From NCBI GenBank assembly GCA_031292035.1, contig JARLHX010000278.1, positions 24,119-88,118 on the forward strand: a stretch of DNA of 64,000 bases, given 5' to 3'. This document shows positions 19,053 to 26,643 of this stretch, piece after piece. The notes beneath the pieces were generated by a model. It had not been told where the DNA came from. It ran no database searches and worked only from the letters and a program-made list of their open reading frames with translations. Position numbers and translations under genes: made by a program. Position 1 is the stretch's first letter. Every line of letters begins with the position of its first letter. The DNA comes from Negativicutes bacterium (GTDB lineage Bacteria; Bacillota_C; Negativicutes; Sporomusales_B; JARLHX01).

Positions 19053-20483
19053 TTAAATATCAAAATATAGTTTGAACTCCATCGGATGCGGGCGAAGGCG
19101 TACGGCATCGATTTCGTTGACATATTTGTAATCGATCCAGGTCTCCAGGAGATCGGGTGTAAAGACACCGCCTTCGAGGAGGAAGGCGTGGTCGGCTTTC
19201 AGGGCTTCGAGAGCGCCTTCCAGCGAGCCGGGCACACTCTTGACTTTGGCTTTTTCCTCAGGTGACATCTCATAGATATTGACCTGAAGGGGCCCAAAGC
19301 CCTCTTTCACCGGATCAATCTTGTTCTTGATGCCGTCAAGACCGGCCATCAGCATAGCGGCGAAAGCCAGATACGGATTGCAGCCGGGATCTGGCGGACG
19401 AAACTCGATACGCTTGGTCTTGGGATTGGTGGAGTACATCGGGATACGAATGGCGGCGCTGCGGTTACGCGCACTGAAAGCAATATTAACCGGAGCCTCA
19501 TAGCCGGGCACCAGACGCTTGTAGGAATTGACCGTCGGGCTGGTGAGGGCCAAGAGGGCCGAGGCGTGCTTTAAGAGACCGCCGATATAGTAAAGAGCCG
19601 TCTCACTGAGCAGGGCATAACCCTTTTCGTCGAAGAAGATGGGCTTGCCGGCTTTCCAGAGACTCTGGTGGACATGCATCCCTGAGCCATTGTCGCCAAA
19701 CAGGGGTTTCGGCATAAAGGTCGCCACTTTATTATTGCGGCGGGCGACATTTTTGACTACATATTTAAACAGCATCAGCTTGTCGGCCATCGAGGTCAGG
19801 GTGTCGAACCGCATATCGATCTCAGCCTGGCCGCCGGTAGCGACCTCGTGATGATGAGCCTCGACCGCCACGCCCAGCTCTTCTAAGACCATGGACATTT
19901 CACTGCGGAGATCATGGGTGGCGTCAGCCGGGGGCACCGGCAGATAGCCCTCTTTGTTGCGAATTTTATAGCCTAAGTTGGGGCCTTCATCCTTGCCGGT
20001 ATTCCAGATGGCCTCACTGGAATCCACTTTATAGAACGCGCTGTTTTGGTTCAGATCATAGCGGACATCGTCAAATAGAAAGAATTCAGCTTCCGGACCC
20101 CAGTAGCTGGTGTCGGCGAAAGTGGTAGTTTTGAGAAATGCTTCGGCTTTTTGGGCAACATAGCGGGCGTCCCGGGTGTAGGGAGCTTTGTCGGGAGAAA
20201 CCACATTACAGATCAGACTTAAGGTAGGAATGGCCATAAAAGGGTCGATCATCGCAGTGCCAGGATCAGGTATCAGCAGCATATCGCTTTCCTCAATCCC
20301 CTGGAAACCTCGGATACTGGAACCGTCGAAACCGGTTCCGTCCACAAAAATGCTTTCGTCAAATTCGCCGATCGGCACAGTCTTGTGCTGCCAGATACCC
20401 GGCATGTCGATGAATTTGTAGTCTACCAGCTTGGCTCCTTTGGCCTTCGCCAGCGCGACTACGTCTTTGGGAGTCATACCCAT
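19053..20483 (-). CDS. glnA: Type I glutamine synthetase
   Basis: A 476-residue GlnA. The N-terminal beta-grasp domain has [20 protein letters not shown] and DGSSIRGF; the catalytic domain has [36 protein letters not shown] and [20 protein letters not shown]. The segment [10 protein letters not shown] is in the position where adenylylated GSI enzymes carry the target tyrosine, so covalent control is possible but not shown. AGAGGAGG lies six bases before ATG 20483; the frame runs on to 20609 but those residues would cross the leader hairpin. Expression is probably controlled in the 5' leader (20511-20568). Confidence 0.96.
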   Translation of the reverse strand: MGMTPKDVVALAKAKGAKLVDYKFIDMPGIWQHKTVPIGEFDESIFVDGTGFDGSSIRGFQGIEESDMLLIPDPGTAMIDPFMAIPTLSLICNVVSPDKAPYTRDARYVAQKAEAFLKTTTFADTSYWGPEAEFFLFDDVRYDLNQNSAFYKVDSSEAIWNTGKDEGPNLGYKIRNKEGYLPVPPADATHDLRSEMSMVLEELGVAVEAHHHEVATGGQAEIDMRFDTLTSMADKLMLFKYVVKNVARRNNKVATFMPKPLFGDNGSGMHVHQSLWKAGKPIFFDEKGYALLSETALYYIGGLLKHASALLALTSPTVNSYKRLVPGYEAPVNIAFSARNRSAAIRIPMYSTNPKTKRIEFRPPDPGCNPYLAFAAMLMAGLDGIKNKIDPVKEGFGPLQVNIYEMSPEEKAKVKSVPGSLEGALEALKADHAFLLEGGVFTPDLLETWIDYKYVNEIDAVRLRPHPMEFKLYFDI

Positions 20484-20510
20484 GATTTTCTCCTCCTCTT
20501 TTAGTTTTAT

Positions 20511-20568
20511 AAAAAAAAGACGACAAACGTGACAGGTGAAGCACCTGCAACATTTGGCGTCATTGCCA
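20511..20568 (-). promoter_or_regulatory. glnA leader attenuator with ANTAR-like hairpin
   Basis: On the minus strand a 20-position stem (20561-20542 with 20538-20519, about 16 paired plus wobbles) with a 3-base loop is followed by eight T: an intrinsic terminator only 28 bases before the glnA start. Directly in front, TGGC-AATGAC-GCCA (20568-20555) is a small hairpin with a six-base loop with A at position 1 and G at position 4, the rule for RNA targets of ANTAR antiterminators. Its right arm is part of the terminator stem, so the two folds exclude each other. I find no clear second hairpin of the same kind, which ANTAR targets normally have. Confidence 0.6.
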
Positions 20569-20569
20569 G

Positions 20570-20855
20570 TGATAAAATTATGGACTATTATATTCCATAC
20601 CTCACACAAAATTCCTGCCGGGAAAATAAAAAAATGTCAAAAAGCTGACACTATTTTTTCCCTTGCTAGCGCGCCGCAAATAAGAAAGGCAGCCTGTCAC
20701 ACTCTAGCGATCGCCGCAGTCGGACCAGGTTACCCCGGACGAAAACGGCGCCCCAGAAGACAAGGTTGCCTCCGTTGCAATCGACCATATGTTTCACCGC
20801 GGCCAGACTTGCCAAACAAGCCGTCCGGGCTGCCCAAGATCAAAACAAGCCTAAC
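20570..20855. other. Intergenic stretch upstream of glnA leader
   Basis: No convincing gene. The plus strand has a 48-codon open stretch ending near 20852 without a start or ribosome binding site. On the minus strand a TATAAT (near 20591) lies inside an imperfect palindrome TATGGA/TCCATA but lacks a good -35 box. The TGTCA/TGACA palindrome is listed separately. Confidence 0.5.
20635..20650. promoter_or_regulatory. Palindrome, possible nitrogen-regulator site
   Basis: TGTCA-AAAAGC-TGACA is a perfect 5+5 inverted repeat. It is close to the GlnR/TnrA consensus TGTNA-N7-TNACA but with a six-base spacer. It lies about 150 bases before the glnA start. Confidence 0.35.
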
Positions 20856-20969
20856 TTAGCGGGCCACTACTACTCCGTCCGCGCCTTTACCCCACAGGTT
20901 GAGCAAACACACGATTTGCAGGTGCAGCGGCATCTCCATCAATTCCTCTTCTCTCAAGTGCTCCATCAT
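20856..20969 (-). CDS. Small ORF (37 residues) upstream of glnA
   Basis: Begins with ATGATG (20969) preceded by AAGGAGGG at eight bases, a strong ribosome binding site. The product MMEHLREEELMEMPLHLQIV... has an acidic, Met-rich N-terminal half, then a hydrophobic VCLLNLW segment and a short basic end. The frame is open back to an ATG pair at 21056/21053, giving a 65-66 residue form, but those starts lack a ribosome binding site and sit inside the attenuator. I recognise no family. A consensus promoter lies upstream and glnA downstream on the same strand. Confidence 0.5.
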   Translation of the reverse strand: MMEHLREEELMEMPLHLQIVCLLNLWGKGADGVVVAR

Positions 20970-21024
20970 CGCAGTGCCCTCCTTCTTTGTTTTACCACCC
21001 AGCCGCGCCAGCCCCATTAAAACA

Positions 21025-21062
21025 CAAAAAACTTCCCTGGATTGGGAAGTCATCATTGACTT
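21025..21062 (-). promoter_or_regulatory. Attenuator-like leader hairpins
   Basis: On the minus strand ACTTCCC-AATCCA-GGGAAGT (21050-21031) is followed by TTTTTTG: an intrinsic terminator about 40 bases after the predicted transcription start. An alternative hairpin AAGTCA-ATGA-TGACTT (21062-21047) shares its right arm with the terminator's left arm, so only one can form. The transcript would either stop early or continue into the small ORF and possibly glnA. Confidence 0.55.
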
Positions 21063-21095
21063 GCGCTCGCTGTGTATTTGTGTATTTATGTTTTT

Positions 21096-21124
21096 ATTAT
21101 AGATTTCCCAGTCTTGAATGTCAA
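21096..21124 (-). promoter_or_regulatory. Consensus sigma-A promoter
   Basis: TTGACA (21124-21119), a 17-base spacer and TATAAT (21101-21096) on the minus strand: both boxes match the consensus at every position. Confidence 0.85.
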
Positions 21125-21380
21125 TAGATTGGTGGGCGGCGAAAATGTATTTTTCGTGTATTTGTATTGCCAAGCTTTTTGCCGCTATGTCTGTCAGACA
21201 TCAATGATACTGCCGAAATTATCGTTTGGCTGAAACCTGATCACGGTGCGACGCAGGGCTTTTGCCATTTCTGTCCAAAGTATACAATGGGCGCAACAAA
21301 ATACCCCTAGCCCTATGGCAAAACAGGCAAATGAGCAAGCGCCTTGCGAATAGGAATGGAACTGCAGGAGGGAATACACC

Positions 21381-22409
21381 ATGGCCATCATCGATTTACG
21401 CAGCGATACCGTCACCAAGCCAACGCGAGAGATGCGCACAGCCATGTTCGAAGCCGAGGTAGGCGATGACGGCTATGGCGAGGATCCGACCGTAAAAACG
21501 CTGGAAGAACTGGCGGCCCGGATGACAGAAAAGGAGGCCGGCCTCTTCGTTACCAGCGGCACCCAGGGAAATCAGCTGGCAGTCATGGTTCACGCACGAA
21601 TGTGCGACGAAGTGATCTGCGAGGCGACAGCCCACATGCTCGGCTCGGAGACAGGCGGGATCGCGGCCCTGACAAGAGCCCAGCCCTATCCGGTGGCAGG
21701 AGACCATGGCAAACTGACGCCAGAGCGAATCGAACCAGCCATTCGCAAGAAAAAAATGAATGCCCCGCTTACCTCCCTGATCACCGTGGAAAATACCCAC
21801 AATCACGCCGGCGGCACCTATTATACCCCGGCCGAACTGGCAGCCATCAAAAAACTGGCAGACCAGTATGCCCTGCCGGTCCACATGGACGGCGCGAGAA
21901 TCTTTAACGCGGCGGTCGCCCAGAAGGTTGCCGTGGCCGAACTTGCCAAAAGCGTCGATTCCATGCAAATGTGCCTTTCAAAAGGCCTTTGCGCCCCGAT
22001 TGGCTCGGTGCTGGTGGGGACCAGCGACTTCATCGCCCAGGCCCGCCGCTACCGCAGGCTGCTCGGCGGGGGAATGCGGCAGGCCGGCGTGATCGCCGCC
22101 GCCGGAATTGTGGCGCTAGAGACAATGGTCGATCGCCTCGACGAGGATCATCAGCATGCCCGCAAACTTGGTGAGGCCATCGCCGCAACCCGGCTGGCAG
22201 TCGATCTTGCCACCGTGCAGACCAACATCGTCATGGTCGACGTATCACCTCTCGGACTGACGGCAGCCCGCTTTCTCGAACTTCTTGGCGAGCACGGAAT
22301 CCGGGCCAATGAAGCTGGCAAACACCAGATTCGCCTGGTCACCCATCACGATATATCCAGCGAGAATATCGATTACGTGATCGGCATTTTCGCCCGTCTG
22401 GCTGGGTAA
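21381..22409 (+). CDS. ltaE: Low-specificity L-threonine aldolase
   Basis: A 342-residue PLP enzyme of fold type I that cleaves L-threonine or L-allo-threonine to glycine and acetaldehyde. The N-terminal IDLRSDTVTKPT and VGDDGYGEDPTV motifs are the family signature. The PLP lysine is in CLSKGLCAPIGS (about Lys200), the preceding HMDGARIFNA holds the pyridine-binding Asp, and RRLLGGGMRQAG is also typical. GCAGGAGG lies ten bases before the ATG. An amino-acid symporter gene follows after 35 bases, so the pair may supply and use an imported amino acid. Confidence 0.96.
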   Translation: MAIIDLRSDTVTKPTREMRTAMFEAEVGDDGYGEDPTVKTLEELAARMTEKEAGLFVTSGTQGNQLAVMVHARMCDEVICEATAHMLGSETGGIAALTRAQPYPVAGDHGKLTPERIEPAIRKKKMNAPLTSLITVENTHNHAGGTYYTPAELAAIKKLADQYALPVHMDGARIFNAAVAQKVAVAELAKSVDSMQMCLSKGLCAPIGSVLVGTSDFIAQARRYRRLLGGGMRQAGVIAAAGIVALETMVDRLDEDHQHARKLGEAIAATRLAVDLATVQTNIVMVDVSPLGLTAARFLELLGEHGIRANEAGKHQIRLVTHHDISSENIDYVIGIFARLAG

Positions 22410-22444
22410 CGAAAACCATTCTTGTGCAGGAGGGATCGCTCTAT

Positions 22445-23659
22445 ATGTTTTCTTGGTACACAAAAATGAAGCTGTCCAATAAGATTTTTCTGGCCATGAT
22501 CCTCGGCTCTGTGCTGGGAGTCGTCGCCGGACCGCTGGCGACACAGATTGAATGGATCGGCGAGATCTGGCTCAATATGATCAAGATGGCCGTCATCCCG
22601 CTGGTGATGTTCACCATGGTCCAGGGCATTGCCAGTATGGACAATCCGAAAACACTGGGCCGCATTTGGCTGAAAGCCACCGTCTATTATCTCACTACCA
22701 CCATCATTGCCGTGATCATCGGCATCGCAACAACCAAGCTCCTCAAGCCAGGCATCGGTTTTGTCTTTGAAAAAAGCACGAAAACGGTCGAAATCCCCAA
22801 ACTAGTCGATTTGAAAAGTTTTATGGTCAACCTCTTCTCTGACAATATATTTGTTTCCTTTACAAAGGGAGATATCGTCCAGGTTCTGATTATCGCCATC
22901 ATCATCGGCATTGCCCTTGTCCTCATGCCCCGGGAAAAAAGCGCCCCCATCAAAGCATGGTTTGCCTCCATATCCGATTTGGTTATGGCGATCATCGGCA
23001 TGATCATGTCATTATCGCCAATCGGCGTATTCTGCCTGATGGCGGCGGCGCTTGGAAAATACGGGCTTGGGTTTCTCGGGACCATGTCAAAGCTGATCGG
23101 CACCTATTATCTGGCTGCCGCCATTCAGCTTGTCGGCATTTATCTGCTGACGGTGTGGCTGTTTACGCGGATTACCCCCCTGGCCTTCATGGCCAAGACC
23201 GCTAACACCTGGATTTTCACCCTCAGCACCTGCAGCAGCGCGGCCGCCATCCCGATCAGCCTCAAGGTGGCTAAAGAGGAGCTGAATGTCTCCAATGATG
23301 TCGCCGATTTCATCGTGCCCTACGGCACCCAGATGAATCACGACGGAAACGCCATCCTGTTTGGGACAGTGCTGGTCTTTTGCGCCCAGGCGATCGGGGT
23401 CGACTTCTCGGCCATGCAATGGGTGCAGATGGTGCTGCTGGCCGTCATTTTGTCGGCAGGCGGGGGCGGGATCCCCTCCAGCGGGATCGTCAAATTGATG
23501 ATCATCGCCCAGGCCTTCACCATGCCGCTGGAGATCATCGTCATGGTCGGCGCCTTCTACCGCCTGTTTGACATGGCAGTCACGACCATGAACTGCCTCG
23601 GTGACCTGGCCGGCACAGTCATTGTCGACAAATTCGAAAAAGCCAAGAACACCGCCTAA
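22445..23659 (+). CDS. Dicarboxylate/amino acid:cation symporter (DAACS family)
   Basis: A 404-residue transporter with eight membrane helices and two re-entrant hairpins. The first hairpin has STCSSAAAIPISLK (the serine-rich motif), helix 7 has GTQMNHDGNAILFG (the NMDGT-type cation site) and the second hairpin has GGGGIPSSGIV. This layout is shared by GltP, SstT and DctA, which import glutamate, serine/threonine or dicarboxylates with Na+ or H+. Next to threonine aldolase, a serine/threonine-type substrate is plausible but unproven. The chosen start is ATG 22445 behind AGGAGGG; an in-frame GTG at 22424 is less likely. Confidence 0.92.
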   Translation: MFSWYTKMKLSNKIFLAMILGSVLGVVAGPLATQIEWIGEIWLNMIKMAVIPLVMFTMVQGIASMDNPKTLGRIWLKATVYYLTTTIIAVIIGIATTKLLKPGIGFVFEKSTKTVEIPKLVDLKSFMVNLFSDNIFVSFTKGDIVQVLIIAIIIGIALVLMPREKSAPIKAWFASISDLVMAIIGMIMSLSPIGVFCLMAAALGKYGLGFLGTMSKLIGTYYLAAAIQLVGIYLLTVWLFTRITPLAFMAKTANTWIFTLSTCSSAAAIPISLKVAKEELNVSNDVADFIVPYGTQMNHDGNAILFGTVLVFCAQAIGVDFSAMQWVQMVLLAVILSAGGGGIPSSGIVKLMIIAQAFTMPLEIIVMVGAFYRLFDMAVTTMNCLGDLAGTVIVDKFEKAKNTA

Positions 23660-23669
23660 CGAAAAATAG

Positions 23670-23707
23670 AGAGGCCTGAATCCCAACTTGGGGATTCAGG
23701 CCTTTTG
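23670..23707 (+). terminator. Rho-independent terminator
   Basis: AGGCCTGAATCCC and GGGATTCAGGCCT form a 13-bp stem with a short loop and end in TTTT. It closes the ltaE-symporter transcript. Confidence 0.92.
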
Positions 23708-23757
23708 CATCCCTCAACAGACTGATCAGCAAGCAACCATGCCACTACTCCTTTACA

Positions 23758-24177
23758 TCATGTTTTCCCCATAGCCTTTGCTATAAACTCCGCGGAAAAA
23801 GTGATGGCGAGCTTGGTTAATTTCTCGCAAAGATGAGGCGGGTTATCTGGACTGAAGCCTTGTGGTCGCAGCTCCCTGCAAAGCAGGCTGCCAAAGTTCT
23901 GCTCAAAATCACCAGAAAACTGGCGGCACAATTCCTCTATTGCTGACCCTTCCAGCCCCGTCTTACTGCCGTAAAGCCCCACAAACATCAGCGCCCCCTC
24001 GACCAGCCCGCACTGCGTAGCTGATCTTCCGGCGTTTAGCCCAAATGCGGCCTCAAAGACTTGGGGATGAATTTCCGCATGAAATAGTTCGGACAAAATA
24101 TGTAATGTTGTAATCGCGCAATTTAGGTCTTGGTTCCAGTAGTAATCATGTACTCGATCATTGATCAATTCCCGCAT
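23758..24177 (-). CDS. C_GCAxxG_C_C family protein
   Basis: A 139-residue soluble protein. CAITTLHILSE near residue 20, TQCGLVEGALMFVGLYG near 55, a Cys in IEELCRQF and another in FGSLLCREL reproduce the spaced cysteine pattern of the C_GCAxxG_C_C family, with GCA replaced by QCG. Members are thought to bind a metal or redox cofactor and often lie near redox enzymes; function is unproven. AGGAGG lies seven bases before the ATG at 24177. It is a single gene, divergent from the amidohydrolase. Confidence 0.8.
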   Translation of the reverse strand: MRELINDRVHDYYWNQDLNCAITTLHILSELFHAEIHPQVFEAAFGLNAGRSATQCGLVEGALMFVGLYGSKTGLEGSAIEELCRQFSGDFEQNFGSLLCRELRPQGFSPDNPPHLCEKLTKLAITFSAEFIAKAMGKT

Positions 24178-24331
24178 GAAAGATCCTCCTGTAGCCGCAT
24201 TTTATATAGAAACTTCCTGAATCATCCAGGCATTTCCTTCATAAATCAAAACAGCCTGAAAATCGCATAGCAAATCCCCATCCAAAAACGGTATAATAAA
24301 CCTATTGCTACAACATTCGGAGGTACCCCAC

Positions 24332-25924
24332 ATGAGCCAACCCAATCTTGCCATCCTCAATGCTAACGTATTTACCGGCTCGCTTGAGCGGGCCGAGGCT
24401 GTCGCCATTGCCGGCGAGCGCATTGTCGCAGTCGGCACCAGTAGAGACATCGCCCGCTTTGTCGGCCCTCATGCCGAGATCATCGACGCCGGTGGCGCTT
24501 CGCTCCTGCCTGGCTTTATCGACAACCACACCCACTTTATGATGGGGGCCCGCCAGCTCCTGGCTGTCGATCTTCGCACCGCCCGCTCCCCCGGCGAGTT
24601 CGCCGACCGCATCGCCGAGCGGGCCGTGGCCTTGCCAGCCGGACGCTGGCTCACCGGCGGCAACTGGGACCACGAACAGTGGCCTCACCGCACCCTGCCT
24701 GCGAAAATCCTCATCGACCCGATCACACCGTCCACCCCGGTCTTTGTCACCCGGCTGGACCTTCATATGGGGCTGGCCAACAGCGCGGCCCTCGCCCTTG
24801 CCGGCATCGATCGCTTCACCCCCGACCCGCCCGGCGGCCTCATCGAGAGGAATGGCGACGGGGAGCCCACCGGCATCCTGAAAGACACCGCCATGGACAT
24901 CGTCCTTGGAGTCATCCCGAAGCCAGGCGCCGACGAAGAAGCCGTGGCCCTCAAGGGCGCCCTCGCTCACGCCGCCGCCCTTGGCATTACCTCTGTCCAG
25001 GACGTCACCTCCTGGGATGACTGGCACACCCTGCAGGCCTGCCACGCCCGCGGCGAACTGACCCTGCGCCTCTACGCCCGCACCCCCATCGCCCAGTGGC
25101 GCGAGCAGCTAGACTGGCTGGCCGCACACGGCCCGGGAGACTCCTGGCTGCGTCTCGGTGGGGTCAAAGGCTTTGTCGATGGCTCGCTTGGCTCGACCAC
25201 AGCCCTCTTCCTCCAGCCCTACAGCGACGCGCCGGACGCGCACGGCCTCCTCATCCACCCGCCTGAAGAGCTGGCCGCCCTCATCACCGCCGCCGACGCC
25301 GCAGAGCTGCAGCTATCCATCCATGCCATCGGCGACGCCGCCAATCATCTCCTCCTTGATCTCTACGCCGCGGCCGCCGCCAAAAACGGTCCCCGCGACC
25401 GCCGGGCGCGGATCGAACATGCCCAGCATCTCACCCCCGCCGACATCCGCCGCTTTGCCGCCCTCGGGGTCATCGCCTCCGCCCAGCCCTATCATGCCGC
25501 CGACGACGGCCGCTGGGCCGACCGCCGCCTTGGAGCCGAGCGGGTCAAAATGGCCTATCCCTTCCGCTCGCTGCTGGACGCCGGCGCAGGCCTCACCTTC
25601 GGCACTGACTGGCCGGTAGCCCCCCTTGATCCCCTCCTCGGCATCCACGCCGCCGTCACCCGCCAAACCCTGGACGGCAGCCATCCGGACGGCTGGGTCC
25701 CCGAACAGAAAATCAGCCTCGCCGAGGCCATCCATGCCTATACTGCCGCCAGTGCCTTCGGGGAATTCGCCGAGCAGGACAAAGGCCGCATCGCCCCTGG
25801 CTACCTGGCCGACCTGGTCCTCCTCGACACCGACCTCTTTGCCCTTCCCCCTGCCGACATCGCCCAGGCCCGGGTGGCCTGCACCGTCTCTGGCGGCAAA
25901 ATAATCTACCGGCGGCCGGGCTGA
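24332..25924 (+). CDS. Amidohydrolase family protein, YtcJ-like
   Basis: A 530-residue metal-dependent hydrolase of the amidohydrolase 3 (YtcJ/AepA) group. The metal-binding DNHTHFM motif follows LLPGFI near residue 60; HAIGDAANHLLLDL, RIEHAQHL and GTDWPVAPLDP supply the later His and Asp ligands, and the C-terminal NRGRIAPGYLADLVLLD-like segment (here GRIAPGYLADLVLLD) is standard. Substrates in the group are N-acyl amino acids or other amides; unknown here. The start is ATG 24332 with CGGAGG seven bases upstream. The coding sequence is very GC-rich, more than most neighbours. A two-helix membrane protein follows 47 bases later. Confidence 0.9.
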   Translation: MSQPNLAILNANVFTGSLERAEAVAIAGERIVAVGTSRDIARFVGPHAEIIDAGGASLLPGFIDNHTHFMMGARQLLAVDLRTARSPGEFADRIAERAVALPAGRWLTGGNWDHEQWPHRTLPAKILIDPITPSTPVFVTRLDLHMGLANSAALALAGIDRFTPDPPGGLIERNGDGEPTGILKDTAMDIVLGVIPKPGADEEAVALKGALAHAAALGITSVQDVTSWDDWHTLQACHARGELTLRLYARTPIAQWREQLDWLAAHGPGDSWLRLGGVKGFVDGSLGSTTALFLQPYSDAPDAHGLLIHPPEELAALITAADAAELQLSIHAIGDAANHLLLDLYAAAAAKNGPRDRRARIEHAQHLTPADIRRFAALGVIASAQPYHAADDGRWADRRLGAERVKMAYPFRSLLDAGAGLTFGTDWPVAPLDPLLGIHAAVTRQTLDGSHPDGWVPEQKISLAEAIHAYTAASAFGEFAEQDKGRIAPGYLADLVLLDTDLFALPPADIAQARVACTVSGGKIIYRRPG

Positions 25925-25971
25925 TTACAGCCCGCCGGCATCCTCCCTGAGGATGCGGAAAGGACAGCACC

Positions 25972-26166
25972 ATGCGCAACTACTCCCTGTCGGTCAAACT
26001 CCTCATCGCCCTCGTTGGCGTCGTCATCCTCGGCAACTCCCTCAACATCATCGACGCCACCTTCGGCACCCACCTGTCGTCTGCCACCGGCATCTGGTTC
26101 GCCGCCGCAGCCGCCATCCTCCTGGTGGCATACATCGTCGTCGCTGTAAAAAACCGCAAAAAATAA
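25972..26166 (+). CDS. Small two-helix membrane protein
   Basis: A 64-residue protein with predicted helices at about 8-26 and 40-58 and a basic tail (KNRKK) on the cytoplasmic side. GGAAAGGAC lies before the ATG. It follows the YtcJ-like gene by 47 bases and is probably cotranscribed. No family recognised; it might be a small partner or a general envelope protein. Confidence 0.7.
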   Translation: MRNYSLSVKLLIALVGVVILGNSLNIIDATFGTHLSSATGIWFAAAAAILLVAYIVVAVKNRKK

Positions 26167-26187
26167 CCTGCCTTCGCGGCAGGTGAA

Positions 26188-26215
26188 AAAAGAAACCACA
26201 GATTTGGTTTCTTTC
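26188..26215. terminator. Probable bidirectional terminator
   Basis: AAAGAAACC and GGTTTCTTT form a 9-bp stem between convergent genes. A GC-rich hairpin just before it (CCTGCC/GGCAGG, 26167-26183) carries its T-rich side on the minus strand. Confidence 0.6.
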
Positions 26216-26269
26216 ATAAGCAAACAGTCTGCCCTTACAGCAATCTGCTTTCATTTTTTATGGCTATTT

Positions 26270-26476
26270 TTATTCTTCCCCTAAATAGCAGACAGTCACA
26301 ACATCTCCGTCATGCATTTTCCGGAAAAATTGCGGCAATGCCTTCTTCGCATAGGCGACCACCAAATCGGTAGTCGATTCATGTGGCTCAATGTCGCAGA
26401 CCACCACCTTCGACAACGAGGTCTTCTTGCGGTTAATGCTGACACGATACTCATAAACACAGTTATCGTTTATCAT
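26270..26476 (-). CDS. Hypothetical protein, 68 residues
   Basis: A small soluble protein with alternating hydrophobic residues (YEYRVSINR, KVVVCDIEP, DVVTVCYLGEE), suggesting a small beta-rich fold with two cysteines. AAGGTGGAACAG precedes the ATG at 26476, and a good promoter (26512-26540) lies upstream. No family recognised. The promoter, ribosome binding site and convergent terminator together make a real gene likely. Confidence 0.65.
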   Translation of the reverse strand: MINDNCVYEYRVSINRKKTSLSKVVVCDIEPHESTTDLVVAYAKKALPQFFRKMHDGDVVTVCYLGEE

Positions 26477-26511
26477 TCAATCTCTGTTCCACCTTTTCCG
26501 CTCTTATCCGC

Positions 26512-26563
26512 ATTATACCATACATCCCTTTTACCAGTAACAACATGCTTGTACCGGTAAAAG
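26512..26563 (-). promoter_or_regulatory. Promoter with overlapping inverted repeat
   Basis: On the minus strand TTACTG (26540-26535), 17 bases, then TATAAT (26517-26512) preceded by TGg, an extended -10. The inverted repeat CTTTTACC (26528-26535) / GGTAAAAG (26556-26563) covers the spacer and -35 box and could be a regulator site. Confidence 0.6.
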
Positions 26564-26587
26564 ACAACGCGACCCGCAGCAGCAGAC

Positions 26588-26636
26588 AAAATCAGCCCGG
26601 ACACCGGATATATCTCCCGGGTCCGGGCTGATTTTC
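26588..26636 (-). terminator. Rho-independent terminator
   Basis: AAAATCAGCCCGGAC and GTCCGGGCTGATTTT form a 15-bp perfect stem. It ends the large GGDEF/EAL gene on the minus strand. Confidence 0.9.
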
Positions 26637-26643
26637 ATCTCAG

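Noticed and set aside
20760..20800. Second ANTAR-like hexaloop (AACGGA) on the minus strand
   Set aside because: The stem needs a bulge and lies over 200 bases from the glnA terminator, whereas ANTAR hairpins are normally close together.
20700..20855. Plus-strand open stretch ending near 20852 as a gene remnant
   Set aside because: Under 50 codons, no start with a ribosome binding site, and no recognisable family.
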